The position numbers were made by a program, and so were the translations under genes. This document shows, one piece after another, positions 23,501 to 36,600 of a DNA stretch of 64,000 bases (the stretch's first letter is position 1; each line of letters starts with the position of its first letter). Where the stretch lies: positions 186,001 through 250,000 of the forward strand of contig JABANP010000002.1 of the NCBI GenBank assembly GCA_013115135.1. The letters run 5' to 3'. Source of the stretch: Perkinsus olseni. Its lineage: Eukaryota > Perkinsozoa > Perkinsida > Perkinsidae. The notes under the pieces are model-generated. The model saw only the letters and a program-made list of their open reading frames with translations. It did no database searches and was not told the origin of the DNA.

Positions 23501-26500
23501 CCTGAGAGGGAAAATGGCACACGGCGGAGCGGAGCGAAGGAAAGGCACGCTGCGACCTACCCCATTCTCGGGTGCCGGTAAGGAGCTGAGCAAAGTCGTT
23601 TTCTGCACGATGGCCTGCAACACGGCCCTGGCGTGAGCCGCGGTATCAACTCCTCGTGGTCGAGCGTGGGCGAGCCCAGTGAGGCAGGCGATGGTCACCC
23701 TACAATGGAAGAAAAGCGTTTTCCTAGAAGAGGAATGGCGGGCCGTCGTACTCGTTGCGGGCTAGGACAGAGTAGGGCGGTGCACCTGTGAGGACTTCAA
23801 CCAGCGTGGCTCCCCCTTGCCAGGAAGTGACTGAACTCTGAACCAACACGAGAGACATGGTGAAGGAGGGCCGAGGAGAGTGAGCCTACTTCGCCAACAT
23901 CGGCGCATGCGGAGAGTATCCTGATCAGAGCAGGGGCCACCAAGAGAACGCCCTCCGAGGCCTCGTCGTCCCCGGCCTGCAGAGTTCCCGTTATAGCACT
24001 CTGACGCACCTGTGCGACAAATGGCAACAGTGGACTCAGCGGAAAGGCGAGGCTCACCGCTTTGAGAATTTTCCGAAGGTGATCATGCATATTTGCAACG
24101 TTGAACCAAGGGTTGTGGTGGTGCTCCAACTTCTGCACCAGCTGAGGCAAACGACAAAGCCATGACTGGAAGGCAACTCATTGCAGTCGGTGTGCTCACC
24201 TGCTTGACCGCGGCCTCTCCTTGAGGCAGACGAGTGACCATACACGTGCACATGTCGAGAACGGCAGCATACTCCAGTGAGAGGAAGAGGGTCACGACAT
24301 GCGGTGCTGCATTAGGGCCGTACCCAGGAGGATAGTCATAGGGCCCGGCAGTGCCTGACAGTGTCGGAGGAGGTGACAGGACGTTGACGCCGGGAAGTGA
24401 GCACCTCGACCGAGCCCACCAGGAGCAGCAGCAGCCTCAGTGATCGTCGCGGTAGGATGGAAGTTCTCTGTCTTGTTCAGCACAACGTCCTTATACTTCA
24501 TACACATGCTCTGGCTCAGAGGCTTGTCCGACACCTGAGGGGACAAGTCTACGATTCCGGGAAAGGAGTGGTAGTGGAGGGCCCTCCCACAACACTCACC
24601 AGGCACAGTCTTGTGATTATTTTGATGACCATGATCTGGAGGTAGTTCCGGTTGGGGCGGTTGGGCGCGTTGACCGCCTGGGGCGGCGGCAGCAGGTTGT
24701 ACTTGGTTCTGATAGAAAGCCTGGCGACTGCTGCACTGAGTTGAAGTATCTGCCTACGCATGCGTCTCCAGTCTCTTCAGGCTGGTCCAGCGATGCAAGG
24801 GCAACACCAAAGCTGACATCACCGTGTCTAATATACGAGAGAGGACCAGTCCTGGACTGTCTGAGGAGTTGGCAGCGGCCGCCAGAACACACGGAGTCAC
24901 GTCATCTTGTATCTAGGAGGGCGAAGCAAATACGCGCTGCAGAGAAGCGCATAAGAGAGGAAGGCTTACATAGCCGAGGATATCCCAATAGACCAGGGCT
25001 GTCCTCTCGACCTTGCTGCTCTCCTCTTCTTTACCACCACACCCATACATGCCCTACAACGGAACAGAGTGAATAATGGTGATCCAGGCGAGGCGATGAC
25101 TTACAGTGCAGGCGAAGGCGAGGAGCCGGCCGGTATCGTAGTCAGAGGACCAGTACTCCGACCCGAACTTGTTAGTAACACTGCTGGCTGGCTGACGAGG
25201 CTCCGCAGTCGGGGCTGTCGACGAGAGATCTGATGAACGACATATGCTTCACGACGGGAAAGGGGCGCGGGTCACCCGAGTGGGACATAGTGTCGGCAGT
25301 GAGCTGGGTCTGTAGCTTCTGCATCCGGCTCCTACTGGGAGCCAGGGCTCCCCATCACGGCCATTGCCATGTACAGGGTAAGCCTCTGAGACAGTCTCAC
25401 AGGCGGCGCGATCCTGAGTGATGAGCTGATGTGCTTTGGTATGGGGATTGGTACGAAAGGAGTGGTACCTCATCTCCCCTGTAGTGGCTTCGGTCTGATC
25501 CGATACCGTCATCCCGGGCGTCAACAGTTCGAGATCGCCCAGCACGAAGGGCACAGGGGCCGAAAGTGATACGGTCGAGGCAACGGTCTGACACATGACA
25601 GAATAGGCTGCCAGCGAAGCCCTTCTAGATCACTGTAGTTACCTGCGGTATCAGGGCCAGGGCGGCTTCGATCTCATCGGTGCCGGTGACCTCAACAAGA
25701 GCAAACGCCAGGACGCAGCAGTCCACCAGCGTGGTCGTGATGGGGCGGACCAGGTAACTACGCCACAGCCGAAGACGTAACGTGGTGGGTCGGCGGAGCG
25801 AAGCCCTTACTCTGAAACTTTCTGTGGTATACCCATTTGCCCTTGGAGCTGCTGGGTGCTCTCTAAGGAAGCCAGTATAGAGCCGACGCCCGTGCACAGG
25901 GACTTGGCCAGCCCAAGACGACCTGCGGGAGAGTGCTGCAGTGGATTCCGTCCTGACGTTACCCATACCTAGCTCCCTGACGATCATCCTAGCCTCATGC
26001 TGACCTCTATCGGCTGTGAGGAGGATGTCCTTCAGACAAAGGCATAGATGATACCACTCCCTCAGGAACAACCGCACCTAACAGACGCGTCCGTGACCTA
26101 GACGGGAGGGTGGACAGCGTACCGCCAAGTCCGTGACTTCCTTAGTGCTCTCTCTACTATCATCGTCATCAGCCGCCTTAGCTATCCGCATGACACTATC
26201 CCCCATCACCAAGCTCATAGCCTTCGCCACCAAGCCACATATCTGAACCACCACGCCAGTGCTACTGCAGCGAGACCCCCTACCATCAACACGTACCGTG
26301 TGCTGGTGCAGCTTAGTGAGCCTCGATACCGTGTCCACTACTTGGATGCTGCTCTCTGACATCAAGCAGGGACCACTCCGTACCTAATAACAACAGCCTC
26401 CACCAAAGCAACGACCGAACCGCTGTGGTTGCACTTCTCTTTTTCCAACTCCACCAAGGATCGGGCAGCCTCCTTGCCGCCCTTCTGCGCCTTCTGGATG

Positions 26501-26544
26501 TCCTCTTCCACCGCTTTAGACCTCTGCTGTATCCAGGACGCCAA
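20552..26544 (-). CDS. Large multi-exon alpha-solenoid (HEAT/ARM-like) protein
   Basis: Many minus-strand exons share one style: long amphipathic Leu/Ala-rich helices in pairs with few charged loops, as in HEAT or armadillo solenoids. The largest, 21936-23336, runs from MQVNRLLFGGKSSDDVHSL through LIAACLERDPRNVPDCVPA and LSTLNRCGPDLALLFLTGG. The last exon ends QIAAVVLMKLPYYTPAE at the stop, 20552. Upstream exons that look coding include LRKILKAVSLAFPLSPLLP (about 24000-24080), VLAAAANSSDSPGLVLSRI (about 24830-24890), KFGSEYWSSDYDTGRLLAF (about 25120-25175), LREWYHLCLCLKDILLTAD (25990-26070) and KAVEEDIQKAQKGGKEAAR (26460-26520). One gene of roughly 1,500-2,000 residues is the simplest reading, but it could be two. 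I do not recognise the family. No catalytic motif is seen, so a scaffold role is likely only by fold. Confidence 0.5.
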
Positions 26545-27804
26545 CTGAGGGGCCAGAGTTGCTAGGAAGCGATGATGAACCTAAGATACCTGTTGTGGCT
26601 GCATCGTCTCCTCCCTAGGCATCAGCAGGGGCAGAATGGGGTTCGCCAGCTGGGGCGTTCGTGCCAGTATCGCTGCAACTACTTCCTTCGGACAATCTGA
26701 AAACGCGAGCTACGACCGCATAGAAAACGGAAAAAGAGGAAAAACACAGAGAAGTGAAGTATCCCCAATCTGTTGTGCCATGCACTTTGAGGTCGAAATA
26801 GTTCTTCCCGTCGCCCTACCTCCAGATTTGGCCCGTACCAGTCTCCCTACGGTGTCCCGGTGCAGAGTTTCGAATGGCTCGTCTCTTAAGTGTAACTCTG
26901 ATGATGTTTGTGAAACGGCCCCTGCAGGGGAGGCCCCTGTGGGTGCACCCGCCACCGCGCCGAAAAGGGCCATACAAGAGGCGAGCGGCACGAACTGATG
27001 GAAAAATAGGAAAAATGATCTCGAAGCGGTTTGGAGCCTCAGTAACACAAGAGAACGAAGCATCGGATGATATTCGAAGTGAATTGGATGAATCATGACA
27101 ATATTATGGAGCCGGCTGCTGCTGTTGGCCACGGCAGCAGTACTACAGCATTTATGCTACCGGGCCGAGCTTAACCTATCCGGTGGCCCTGATCACGAGA
27201 AGCTGATGGTGTGGTATTACACTGAGCCCGTGTCGTCTAGCGAAGTCGTATTGGGATAGATGCTGGTGAGGGGATCGAACATCGCCCAGGCCCCACTGGC
27301 GGCTGAAGAAGAGGACCTCAGCGAAGTCGCGATTTCAGTGAGGCGCACGACTCCTGCTGTTGTCTGCTAGACAGCTAGAACTCAGTCAAGAGTGAGGGAC
27401 GGCCGAAACGCCCGTGAGACATTCACAAAGGCATCATCGAAGTGCAGGTACTACGATGGTGGTCGGCCAAAAGACTCTGGTGGATAGACTCCGGAGAGAG
27501 GCCTCTGCTGTTGTTGGGACCTCTCTGATCAACGTCAGCTGCACCAGCACTGGGGTCCTCCGACCGCCATCCTGCAAGCCAGAGACCAAAACACTGTGTT
27601 GAATACAGAGAGCAAAGGAAAGCGATGCCTTCACGCTGGAGGGACGTCATGAGTATGTCGAGAACCAGGCCCTACTCCACAGCAGGAAGACTGTACCTCC
27701 TCTGGTCGAGCCTTCTGCTGAGCTCCTCCGACCCCCACTGGCGTGCAACGAATCACCGAAAGGATAAGAGTAAGTCGTCCCAGTAGAAAACCTACGAACT
27801 GTTC

Positions 27805-29250
27805 TCACTGCGTGAGTTGAGTTGTTCTCACTACAACCCACCTGAGTGAGTTGCTCATACCACCACCATGTCCCCATACCAGCAGCAGCAGGTGGTGGGG
27901 TGGACACGCCACTCTGACCGTCACCGTAAGGCGCAGGGGCAACCGTAGGGGGGCAGCTGTTAAGAGCCTCGGTGGGTGCAGCTCTATCAGCTCCCACCTC
28001 ATGCGTATCTTGGAACCCCCTCTCAGACCGCCAGACGACAGCCTGGACCTCTTCTCAATAAGCCGCTCAGAGGCCTGCCGCTGCAGCTTGACATATCTAC
28101 AGCATGGCAAGCCCCCCGACACCAGTCGTCCCTCAGCGCACTGTTGGGCCAGTTTCCGATTCTCGACTTCCTTCTGCCGATCCCTGCCCCGATACTGATG
28201 GGCGGTCCTTTCCCAGTCACTGACACGCCTAGTCACAGCTTGAGTGGTCGTACTGCTCATCCTACTCTCGCTCCTGCATCGCTCCGCTAAGCTTCTGGCG
28301 AAAATCTCTCTCAGTTCTACGCAGTCGAGCCTCGGCCTCCTTGACCCGATCTTGTGCAGTCGCCACCCTGTCCTCCAGCCGTTTCACTTTGCCTGTCAGG
28401 ATTTTGTTGTCAGACTGAATTCGGGCTAACTTCTCCTGAAACAAAATTCGGATGACCCCAAGAGAGGTCACCGAACCTCTGCAGAGACGATACTCGTTCC
28501 ACTAGAGATTGGTCCATGCTGACGGCCCTGACGGTCGTTTTAACTCGAGCGAAAACACTGGATAACTCGAGTCACCGCTATGCGCTTTAGTCAACCTACG
28601 ACGTCAATGGCAGGAGCCTAGCCTACACCCACCTACGAGCATCTCACTGAGCAGAGATTCTCTCGACGCTCGGTAGTACCTCAGTGTCTCCTTCGTCTCC
28701 TGCACTCCTGCTCACGCATTCCCAATAGGGAGCTCACTGCCTTTATGATACTTCCGCTGTCCTGCAACCTCATCTGTGGTAGTCCAAGCTGACAACAAGA
28801 TACGCCACTCCCAATACGCATGGATAACAGCCAAGTACCGCTAGCAGCATGTGATTGAGGCCAGCAAGCCTGTCAGTGTCGGACAGACCCTCCCGAGCCG
28901 ACGAAGCTTCATTGCCCTCCTCATCGCCGACAAGCTCATCCAGAGAGCCGAAGCTGAGGTCGATGGAGGGAGGTGATGCTGACCCGTCCGACATAGTAAC
29001 AGAACTCTCCCCTGCGTTAATGCCACTGAACTCCACTACGGCCACTGCTGGGCGGAAACAGGAACTCATACCACATGCAAGTCGAAGGGAGGACAGACGC
29101 TGTCTACCGGAGCCGGTTGTTCCTCGTGTAGTGGTAGCACTGAAATATCTTCTGATTCCGCCAGCTCGGGTGCTTCTTAAACTGCTTGCCTGAGCCACAA
29201 CGACTCGCCTCACAGACTGAGGCTGGCCTGCCGCTGCTACCACTCACCAG
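27805..29250 (-). CDS. Coiled-coil segment, perhaps the N-terminus of the solenoid gene
   Basis: Minus-strand segments give a heptad-rich coiled coil, LFQEKLARIQSDNKILTGK then VKRLEDRVATAQDRVKEAE (28280-28450), followed by a charged helix RRVSDWERTAHQYRGRDRQ and KLQRQASERLIEKRSRL (28000-28230). Upstream is an acidic, Ser-rich piece, SPPSIDLSFGSLDELVGDE (about 28900-28990), and near 29245-29310 a Pro-rich start-like piece KLTKPPPPRSLQFPEYLLP. All lie in the same direction as the solenoid exons with no clear gene boundary between. They may be the first exons of that gene or a separate gene. No family is recognised. Confidence 0.35.
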
Positions 29251-29971
29251 AGATGTATGGCAAAAGGTACTCGGGGAACTGCAGCGATCGCGGTGGAGGC
29301 GGCTTGGTCAATTTCTGAAGACAGTAGAATGAATCGTAGCACCGAGAGACAAGCCAACCTGTTTATGCGTCGGGTTGGCTGTACAGTCTACTGCCAGTAT
29401 TGGGATGGCATGCCGATAGACTCGATACCTAGGGACCAGTGTAGGAGGCAGCTACCGAGGCGACTGCTACCGGCATTGGTCACATCTGAGTTGCAGGGCC
29501 CCTCGATCACGCTTGTAACGCACCTATCACCAACGCTGCGTGCTTCGAAAGGAGCCTGGGATCACTACCCCTAGGAGAGGGGACATCAGGCCAGCACTGC
29601 CGGACATGGCCCTCCCGACATCCTTGGACCGATGTAGTAGTACCAACGACATGAGGAAAAAGTCCACTGAGAGGGAATCGGGACAACAGGCATGCTCAGA
29701 GACCCCAACGGGGTCACCTCGAGAGGGATAACTCAGATTCCGTGGTGAGTCTCAGAAACATTCAGAGACAAAAGCATGGAAAAATCATAAGAGAAATCAA
29801 GCCCTCAGCGCTTCATCACAGGTGAACCCTCAGTACTTCGCTGGTAGGATCATTCCACCACCTGTCATCACAAGCGATGCCACACAGACTCGTTTATAGA
29901 ACTAGAGGCCCGAACAATACAGCTCGCACCGACATCGGGGCGGCATTGGTAGTGCCGGAACAATGAACCCA

Positions 29972-32535
29972 TCACACCCATGAGCAAGACGCGATAAACC
30001 GTCTATTCTCTCCGGAACTGGGTCCCTTCAGAGGCTTACATTCGCCGAAACCAAGTGAGATACCATCCTTCTCACAGTGCCCTCTGATAGTCACTTCGTC
30101 ATTGTCCTCGAGGAATACACCTGCGAGTGGTATTGAGCGTGGAGGGGTTTTGAAGGGACCAGCGGCTTACGCTCCTCGGTGCCAATCTTAATCTTCTTTT
30201 GGCCAGCCCAGGAGAGCTCCAGCAGGGAACCGAAGGAATCGGGCGTTGGGCCTGTCATAACCACCCTCAGGGAACTACAAGTTTGCCAAGTCTCCCTGGC
30301 CTGCGTTTCACTCTCCCGTGAAAGCAATCGTAATACCGAGATGCATGAGAGCTGCTTACCCATCAATAACCGGGACTACCGCAAAGAGATCAGACTTGGA
30401 TGAAGAGAACGCTTACCCCGCTAAGTCACGCTGATTGCTCATGCAGAAGAGCATTCGGATCGACTCTCGACCGAGGGAGAGCCAACGAAGCTATGAAGTG
30501 GGCGGATGCTAGGAAACATCCAAAGCGACTTCCACCACGACTAGCCAGCCCCTTCAGCCTTTGAACACATCCTGTAGAATGGAAACCCCACACAGGGACT
30601 CACCACTGATAGTCCCCGAGCCCATAAGGTCGCCAGGCCTCACATTGCAGCCATTAACAGTGTGATGGGTCAGCTGCTGCTCCATGGACCAGTACCTGAA
30701 CACCATCCTTCCCGGGTATGCTCAAGTGCAGAGGGACAGCAGCAGACTACATGTGTTTCAGATTCGACTTGCAAATACGCTCACCATTGAGATCCACAGT
30801 GAGGCTTATGTCGAACTGGGGTCTAGAATCTTCGCTGTGCGCAAGATACCTACCAAAATGGACCTCTCACTCTCGCGCAGTGTACCGGCAGCCCACGGCA
30901 AGGGACGAGGTATCTGCTCCTTAGTGAGTGGTATTCTGAAGGGCTGCAGGGCCTCCCATGTGACGATCCACGGGCTAATGGTTGTACCTAGCAGCAGGAA
31001 GAGGTCCAGTACGCGCAATCTAAGGGGTGGTTTTTCGCGAGGCCGGCGGAATCCGAGTTTCGTGTATCCTGCGGCTCTCCTTGTATTACTGCATTGTCCA
31101 TGTGTCACTGAAGTGAAGTATAACATGCTACCTTGTAGCCTGATATCACGCCTCCACGTCAACCGCGCAGAGCAACTTTAAAATATACGCTACAGTAAAG
31201 ATTTACTACCAACCAGGCTATCAAGTATGAGCAGTGGAGACGGCGCACTTCACAATGTATCACGGATGAATTTCCCAACGAAAAACTTTTCCCCACATTT
31301 TTCGACTCCGTGCGGCAGATGACTCCGGTGAGCCCTTACCGAAGTTTTTCCCAAGGAAGGGCCCCAAAGGCACATATTCCCACTGCTGGATGTCCCTTGA
31401 CGACCAATCATTCATCAGCACTACTCCGAAGATACGCCTGAGGGAGATGGCTGGACTCCTACTGCCCGACCAACATCCCTCACTCTCCGGCCTCGGACAG
31501 TTTGATAGGCTCACCCAACTCGGTACCTACGCGCCCATGAAACAATGGTCGAGGGTCGAGCTGATACTACCCTTCCCTCCGACAAAGAAGGCCATTTCGA
31601 GCTCTATGTCCATCCGCGTACTCGGGCCGAAGGTGGGTGCAGGATCATTGGGGCCCTTCCTCTGGCCACAGGGACGAGTAATCGGCGTGCCTGCTCGGAA
31701 TTACGGCTCCCTCAATGATCGGAGTGACGCCTGCCCCACGCCGTCAATCTTGACAGGATGCCCACACACGAAGGCGCCTCTTAGAGAGTCCCCTCCTACC
31801 ACTAACGACGACGCTGCTAGCTCGACCATGGTAACCAACTGGTAGGTGCTTCCAGTTAGGTAGCAGAGGGTCCTGGTTCGGACGGAACATTTTACCCACA
31901 TTGGTAGCGTGCTCCTCTGACGAGTAAAAGTCCGTATAATCTCCTATGTCACCTACAAAGACCATAGGCAAGCCTCTCAGGACCGAGACCAATAGGAGTC
32001 CTCTTTACTACATGGCAGCAGCATCTGCACCTTGGACATGTCCACAAGTGCCTCGTGCAGCAGAGTACTGTCATGCTTCAATGACTCAGGATGATCATCA
32101 GAAAGAAAGGACTGTATCTTAGCTCGAACCTTGCACGACACGAATCATCATCGTCCCCACTGCATCACAGCCTCTCCTCACCTTGCTCCATTCAGACTTG
32201 TCCATGCCCATGAACTCATTCAGGGTAGGGTGGGTGAAGTACTGCGGCAGTCTCCGACGCTCAGCGAGGACCTGCACAAGTCGCCCTGGTGCGCGGTATG
32301 GCGATGGAAGGTCTGTCTCACAGAGAGATCGAGTATCTTATCACCTATGGCAGTACCTGTACAACAAAGACATCCACAAAATACAGCGGAGCGACGCATC
32401 ACCAATCCTGGCCTTCCCTCCGTGAGCACGGAAGACCCCATAAGGCAGATTATGGATGGTAAAGTCAGTCGTGAAAACCTCAGGGAAGAGGAACTGAGGC
32501 AACGGTCGGACGGCCGATCTACCAGCAGACGACAT
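29972..32535 (-). CDS. FAH: Fumarylacetoacetase
   Basis: FAH hydrolyses fumarylacetoacetate to fumarate and acetoacetate, the last step of tyrosine breakdown. The conserved path can be followed through several exons: [64 protein letters not shown] with [68 protein letters not shown] and [15 protein letters not shown]. The calcium-binding Asp and Glu residues (IGDYTDF, ELEMAF, NDWSSRD) and the active-site His of YSSxxHATN are present. The last exon reads [19 protein letters not shown] and stops at TGA 29972-29974. ATG 32535 (MSSAGRS) is the likely start, but the frame is open further upstream. The join between PRPLPW and [16 protein letters not shown] needs a non-canonical splice or a frame change. 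The upstream neighbour, the Tctex1 gene, ends only about 115 nt away. Confidence 0.92.
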
Positions 32536-32648
32536 GCTACCAAAACTGACGGATGACTTTATCGTAATCGATGTCACCAGCACTGAACACAAGCCAGGCC
32601 GTACGACTAAGGACAAGTCTGACGTCATGCTTATGCAGGACGAGGGTA

Positions 32649-33532
32649 CTACTCGAAGTAGCAACCCAAATACCATGGCCGTGCCCAACAGGAAGCGCTG
32701 AGAAGAAGGAATGAACTCAGCCGAACGTCGGAATCTCGATACACTCAATGGCAACTACGATCGACTTCTCAACCTCTGTGAGTTGGAGATATTCTAGTTA
32801 ACACCGCTGTGCCCCTATGGATATCGACAGACGAGATCATCTAGGGCTTTCAGTCACAGTAGGAAGCACTTCGACCAACAATACGACCACTACTAGTTGT
32901 ATCGAAGAAGTGAAGTAGTAGAACGATGGATGCAACGTCACGCGAGTGTATGCGGCCAACGGAGCGATCAACACGCCCCTCCTCAAGTTGGTGGTATTAC
33001 ACTTTGGTACGTGTATGATGCCCAGTTGTCCGTAGACTCGTCCCACAGTCCTTTACTACACACTCTTATACCCTGACCCTCATTCTTCGATATTAAAACT
33101 TGAACCTAGTGAACAGACAAACTCCTCATCATTTTAGCAAGAATTCAGGAGATGCCGTGACCAGGAATCGAACCTAGGACCTACCATGATCTTGTGTCTA
33201 GGTATGTTACACTCTTCCCTAACGCCATCCTTTATCTCCGCACACAACTCCAACACCCACTGCTTGGTCTCCTCTTCACTCACATACTCCTCTACAACCA
33301 CATAGCAATGGCCGTGCGCCAGTCACCCGAAGGACTCACGATCCTCGAGCTTTGCCTTCATTGCACGCTCACATACCGCCTTAACCTTATTCGGTATGAA
33401 CCTACGAGACGAAACCCGCGCAGGTTCGATTCCCCCCTCCTCCTGCTTCTACCGTTCATTTTCCTTAGGCTCCATGATGTAGGTGTTCTCCCACTCATAA
33501 GTTTGCTTCATACCAGGAGGAAGGGCGTCCAT
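32649..33532 (-). CDS. Tctex1-type dynein light chain
   Basis: Tctex1-family proteins are dimeric dynein light chains that link cargo to cytoplasmic or flagellar dynein. Five exons reconstruct the fold: MKQTYEWENTYIMEPKENE with the family's TYxxEP motif; RFIPNKVKAVCERAMKAKL; QEYVSEEETKQWVLELCAE then GVREECNIPRHKIM; VQVLISKNEGQGIRVCSKG then LWDESTDNWASYTYQS, the typical beta-hairpin and W-D turn; and LLGTAMVFG for the last strand. The expected ending CYFE and TAG (32649-32651) is present but lies one base out of frame with VFG (GGG-T). In the unshifted frame there is no stop before the start of FAH. Introns are about 50-80 nt. ATG 33532 (MDALPPGMKQ) or 33511 may be the start. SLU7 ends about 120 nt upstream. 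Confidence 0.82.
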
Positions 33533-33650
33533 CACACAAAGCCAGTGGATGGAAGGGAACTGCAGCCCTCCACTACACTCCCACCTCAACACAACTCTTC
33601 ATATAGAAACTGTTCAAGTGATACAAGGCAGTGTACAAGTAAAGAGGTTA

Positions 33651-36600
33651 CTACGTTTTACTGGCTTCCGACGGAAGGGCCGTACAGTATCTGTAAGAAG
33701 CACGCGTGGCGTTGACCGCCTGGTTGGGTTGGACAACAGCGTTACACCACTCGATAAATCACAACAGGATGAGAAACCGATAGACGCATTCGAGGAGCCC
33801 CCTCTTATTACGCATTCCGAAGCGTCTGCTTGCAACACTTGTACCCCCATTTCCCTTTGGCGATGTCAAACCAACTGCCCCATACGCTGCTGTGATTGAG
33901 CTCATGTTCATCCTCCAAGTACTTGGACTTCCGCAAAGCCCTTTCCGTGCCTGATTTGGAGAAGATGTGGTATGAATCAGCGCACCCGCCTACATACCTT
34001 TAACGACAGTGCCATCTACCGGGTCATACTCGACATAGGTCTCCCGTTCAGCATTGAGCACCTGATTGAGACGAACCACTCCATCAATAAGAAGCCCCGA
34101 AATCCACTAAGAGGTCGCTTCCACCGGACCTTTACAAGGCCGTAGCAGTCAGGCCGTTAAGGCAACAACATAGAGCACTCATAGACGGGCGGACTGCGTG
34201 AAACCTACGTTGTCTGGTATGTGTAGATGCTCTTCACCTCCGTACTTCTCTAACACCTTCTTCTTCTCTTCACTATGTACATCCTTAGACCGGCTCTTGT
34301 ACCTTCACCACGGAGCAACAGAATTCCCCCACACAGCACCTTTGCAATCAACCATCCCTCCGCCTCTCTCCTATTACTCTTTAAACATATGTGCCGCCAA
34401 AGTCGGGTTGGCAACATCATGGACGTTGATTCCCTCCTTGTAAGCTTCCCTAAAGCACACGACAATCGCCTTCCCGGACCTCCTGACCCTCATCGCCCTA
34501 CCAAGCGAAGGCCCTCTGCTGTATCATCTCCCCAGCCTGTCCCGTCTCCCTTACGAAGTTGTCACCAGCGTACAGAGAATCTCCAGCCGCCCCTGTAGAC
34601 AAGGTTGCAGACCAACACCCCCTACCATAAATCCCACCTTTCGCAAAGGGGTCTTCCCTCATACTCCGAGACTTCGGATCGTAGTATGCCGAGTTAGGGT
34701 CTAGGTTCAAAAGATACCTGTAGCGATGGTGGGAAGGGGAAGGCTGGGCAGGCAGGACACTCACTTTGCGGTATCTTCTCTAATACGTAGGTTCCGGCTG
34801 GTCGTCCGGGTTCGAGTGTCCTTAGCATCAGTGACAGCTCCGTGAACGTCAAAGTCCTTCACCTTAACACCCTCTTCATCGAGCGCTTCATCTGATAGAA
34901 AAACCGTAAAACTGCGCCGATCAATCCGCATCAACGGCAAGTCACCCAAGCCTCGGTCTACTGAACCATTCAATATGGCAGAGCCAAACACCCAACAGCA
35001 CAGTGGCCTTCTCCCTACTACCCTCCCCCTCAGATTCCGAATCGGTGTCCCCAGCTGAATCGATATCACTCTCTGCAGCATTATCATCCTGAACACGACC
35101 TCATACCACTCCATCCCCAACTCTCCTCAGACTACTACCCCTCCTTCGGCCAGCTTAGCCTTCTTAGCCGCCCTCTTCCGTTCTATTGCTTCCCTTCGCC
35201 TCTGCCTCGCTGCTTTCTTCTCAGCAAGCCTCTTAGACACTTCCGCTTCAGCCTGATATCGCCAACGCTCAGCAACCACCCCCTTCGCCCAAACAACAAT
35301 AATACCTTTTTCTTTCTAGCCTCTTCCACTTCATCAGCATTCTTGATCACCTCCATGTACTCGCTAGGATCGTAACTGAACCACTACACTTCACCAACAC
35401 CCCCATCCACCACGACCAAATGCATCTGCGCTGCTTACGCGGAGCCATGCCCCCTCCCCAGACCTACCCTCGCCACCGATCGTGCTTAGCATCATAATCC
35501 ATGTCTAGGTCCTCTACCTGAAAGTTAACAACGTCATTACCACAAAGGTGGAAGGAGATTCCACGTTCCAGGAATTGTATCAAACATGCAGCCCCAGGTA
35601 GACCGTGAAGAGAGCAGCAGTGTTATTATCAGGGCGATATTCAAAAAGACGAATCACTCTCGCCTTTGATTTCTCTCATATTATTCGGTCGTCATATGCC
35701 GCCCAGTAGTAACCCCAACTGGAGATGTTCCGTCACGCGAGTCGAGTGAGGTGGGGCAGGCAAGGGGAGCGCCGAAAGCTCGGCTAACATCAGTAGCCTA
35801 CTGACACCCCTCCAATGCGTACATAGTCGTCGGAGGCCAAATTCCGGCCAGTCCATTTAGCTCCTTTCTTCCGAGGACGCTCGAAGCAATCCTTCCTAGT
35901 GTGAGTCGTTGATCCGCAGTTCTCACCTACCAACCCAGCGTTCCTTCATCCGACGACCTACCAGCACCCATCAACACTTACATGCCCCCTTCACAAACTT
36001 AGTCTTCAGGTCCCCCTTCGTTCCACGAGTGTATCTAACCAGGCCTGTATGGACAGAGTAATGCACAAGCGCGCGAGAGAACGAAGACTTCCATAGAAAT
36101 TCACCAGAATGACGATAAGGAAACCCACACAGAGGTGGAAGGGACGATCGACCTCCCCTTCATCAATCACCCTTCCCCTACTACGTGTCCTTAGAATCAT
36201 GCTGCTTAAGGTTCCAAGCGTGCTGATGCGCCAGAGAGGGCCCTTGGTTCTGCTCCAGATACCTACAGCCCGACACCATGCAATTTAACGGCTCCTCCCT
36301 GTACACTACCATGGCGCTTTCGTGATGAACTGTGGGTTGTGAGGGTTGATCATCTTTCCTGTGTTCACATCGACCTCAGCGTCAGCCGTACCTTGACGGG
36401 AGACGAGGATTCAGCTCTCTGCCCTCTGCCAAGGAACGCTCGGGATTCTCCGCGCTCACCTGTTAGTCCGTAGAACCCGATTTTTTGCTCCTTTTTTCAC
36501 AATGCATGACCCAAGCCCGAGAACAGGATTCCGCACTCCCTATAACTCTCAGTACTACAGATTACACTATTGTCCGCGAGTTAGATCCTCACTATATCAC

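Noticed and set aside
33140..33236. Apparent tRNA gene on the minus strand (T-arm GGTTCGATTCC and partly pairing acceptor ends)
   Set aside because: No anticodon loop with U33 can be formed, the D-arm is poor, and the stretch is mostly a GT-AG intron between HKIM and VQVLIS of the Tctex1 gene, with its 5' part coding.
33411..33440. Plus-strand B-box near CAGGTTCGATTCCCCCC as a tRNA
   Set aside because: No A-box or acceptor partner upstream; it lies in intron 1 of the Tctex1 gene on the opposite strand.
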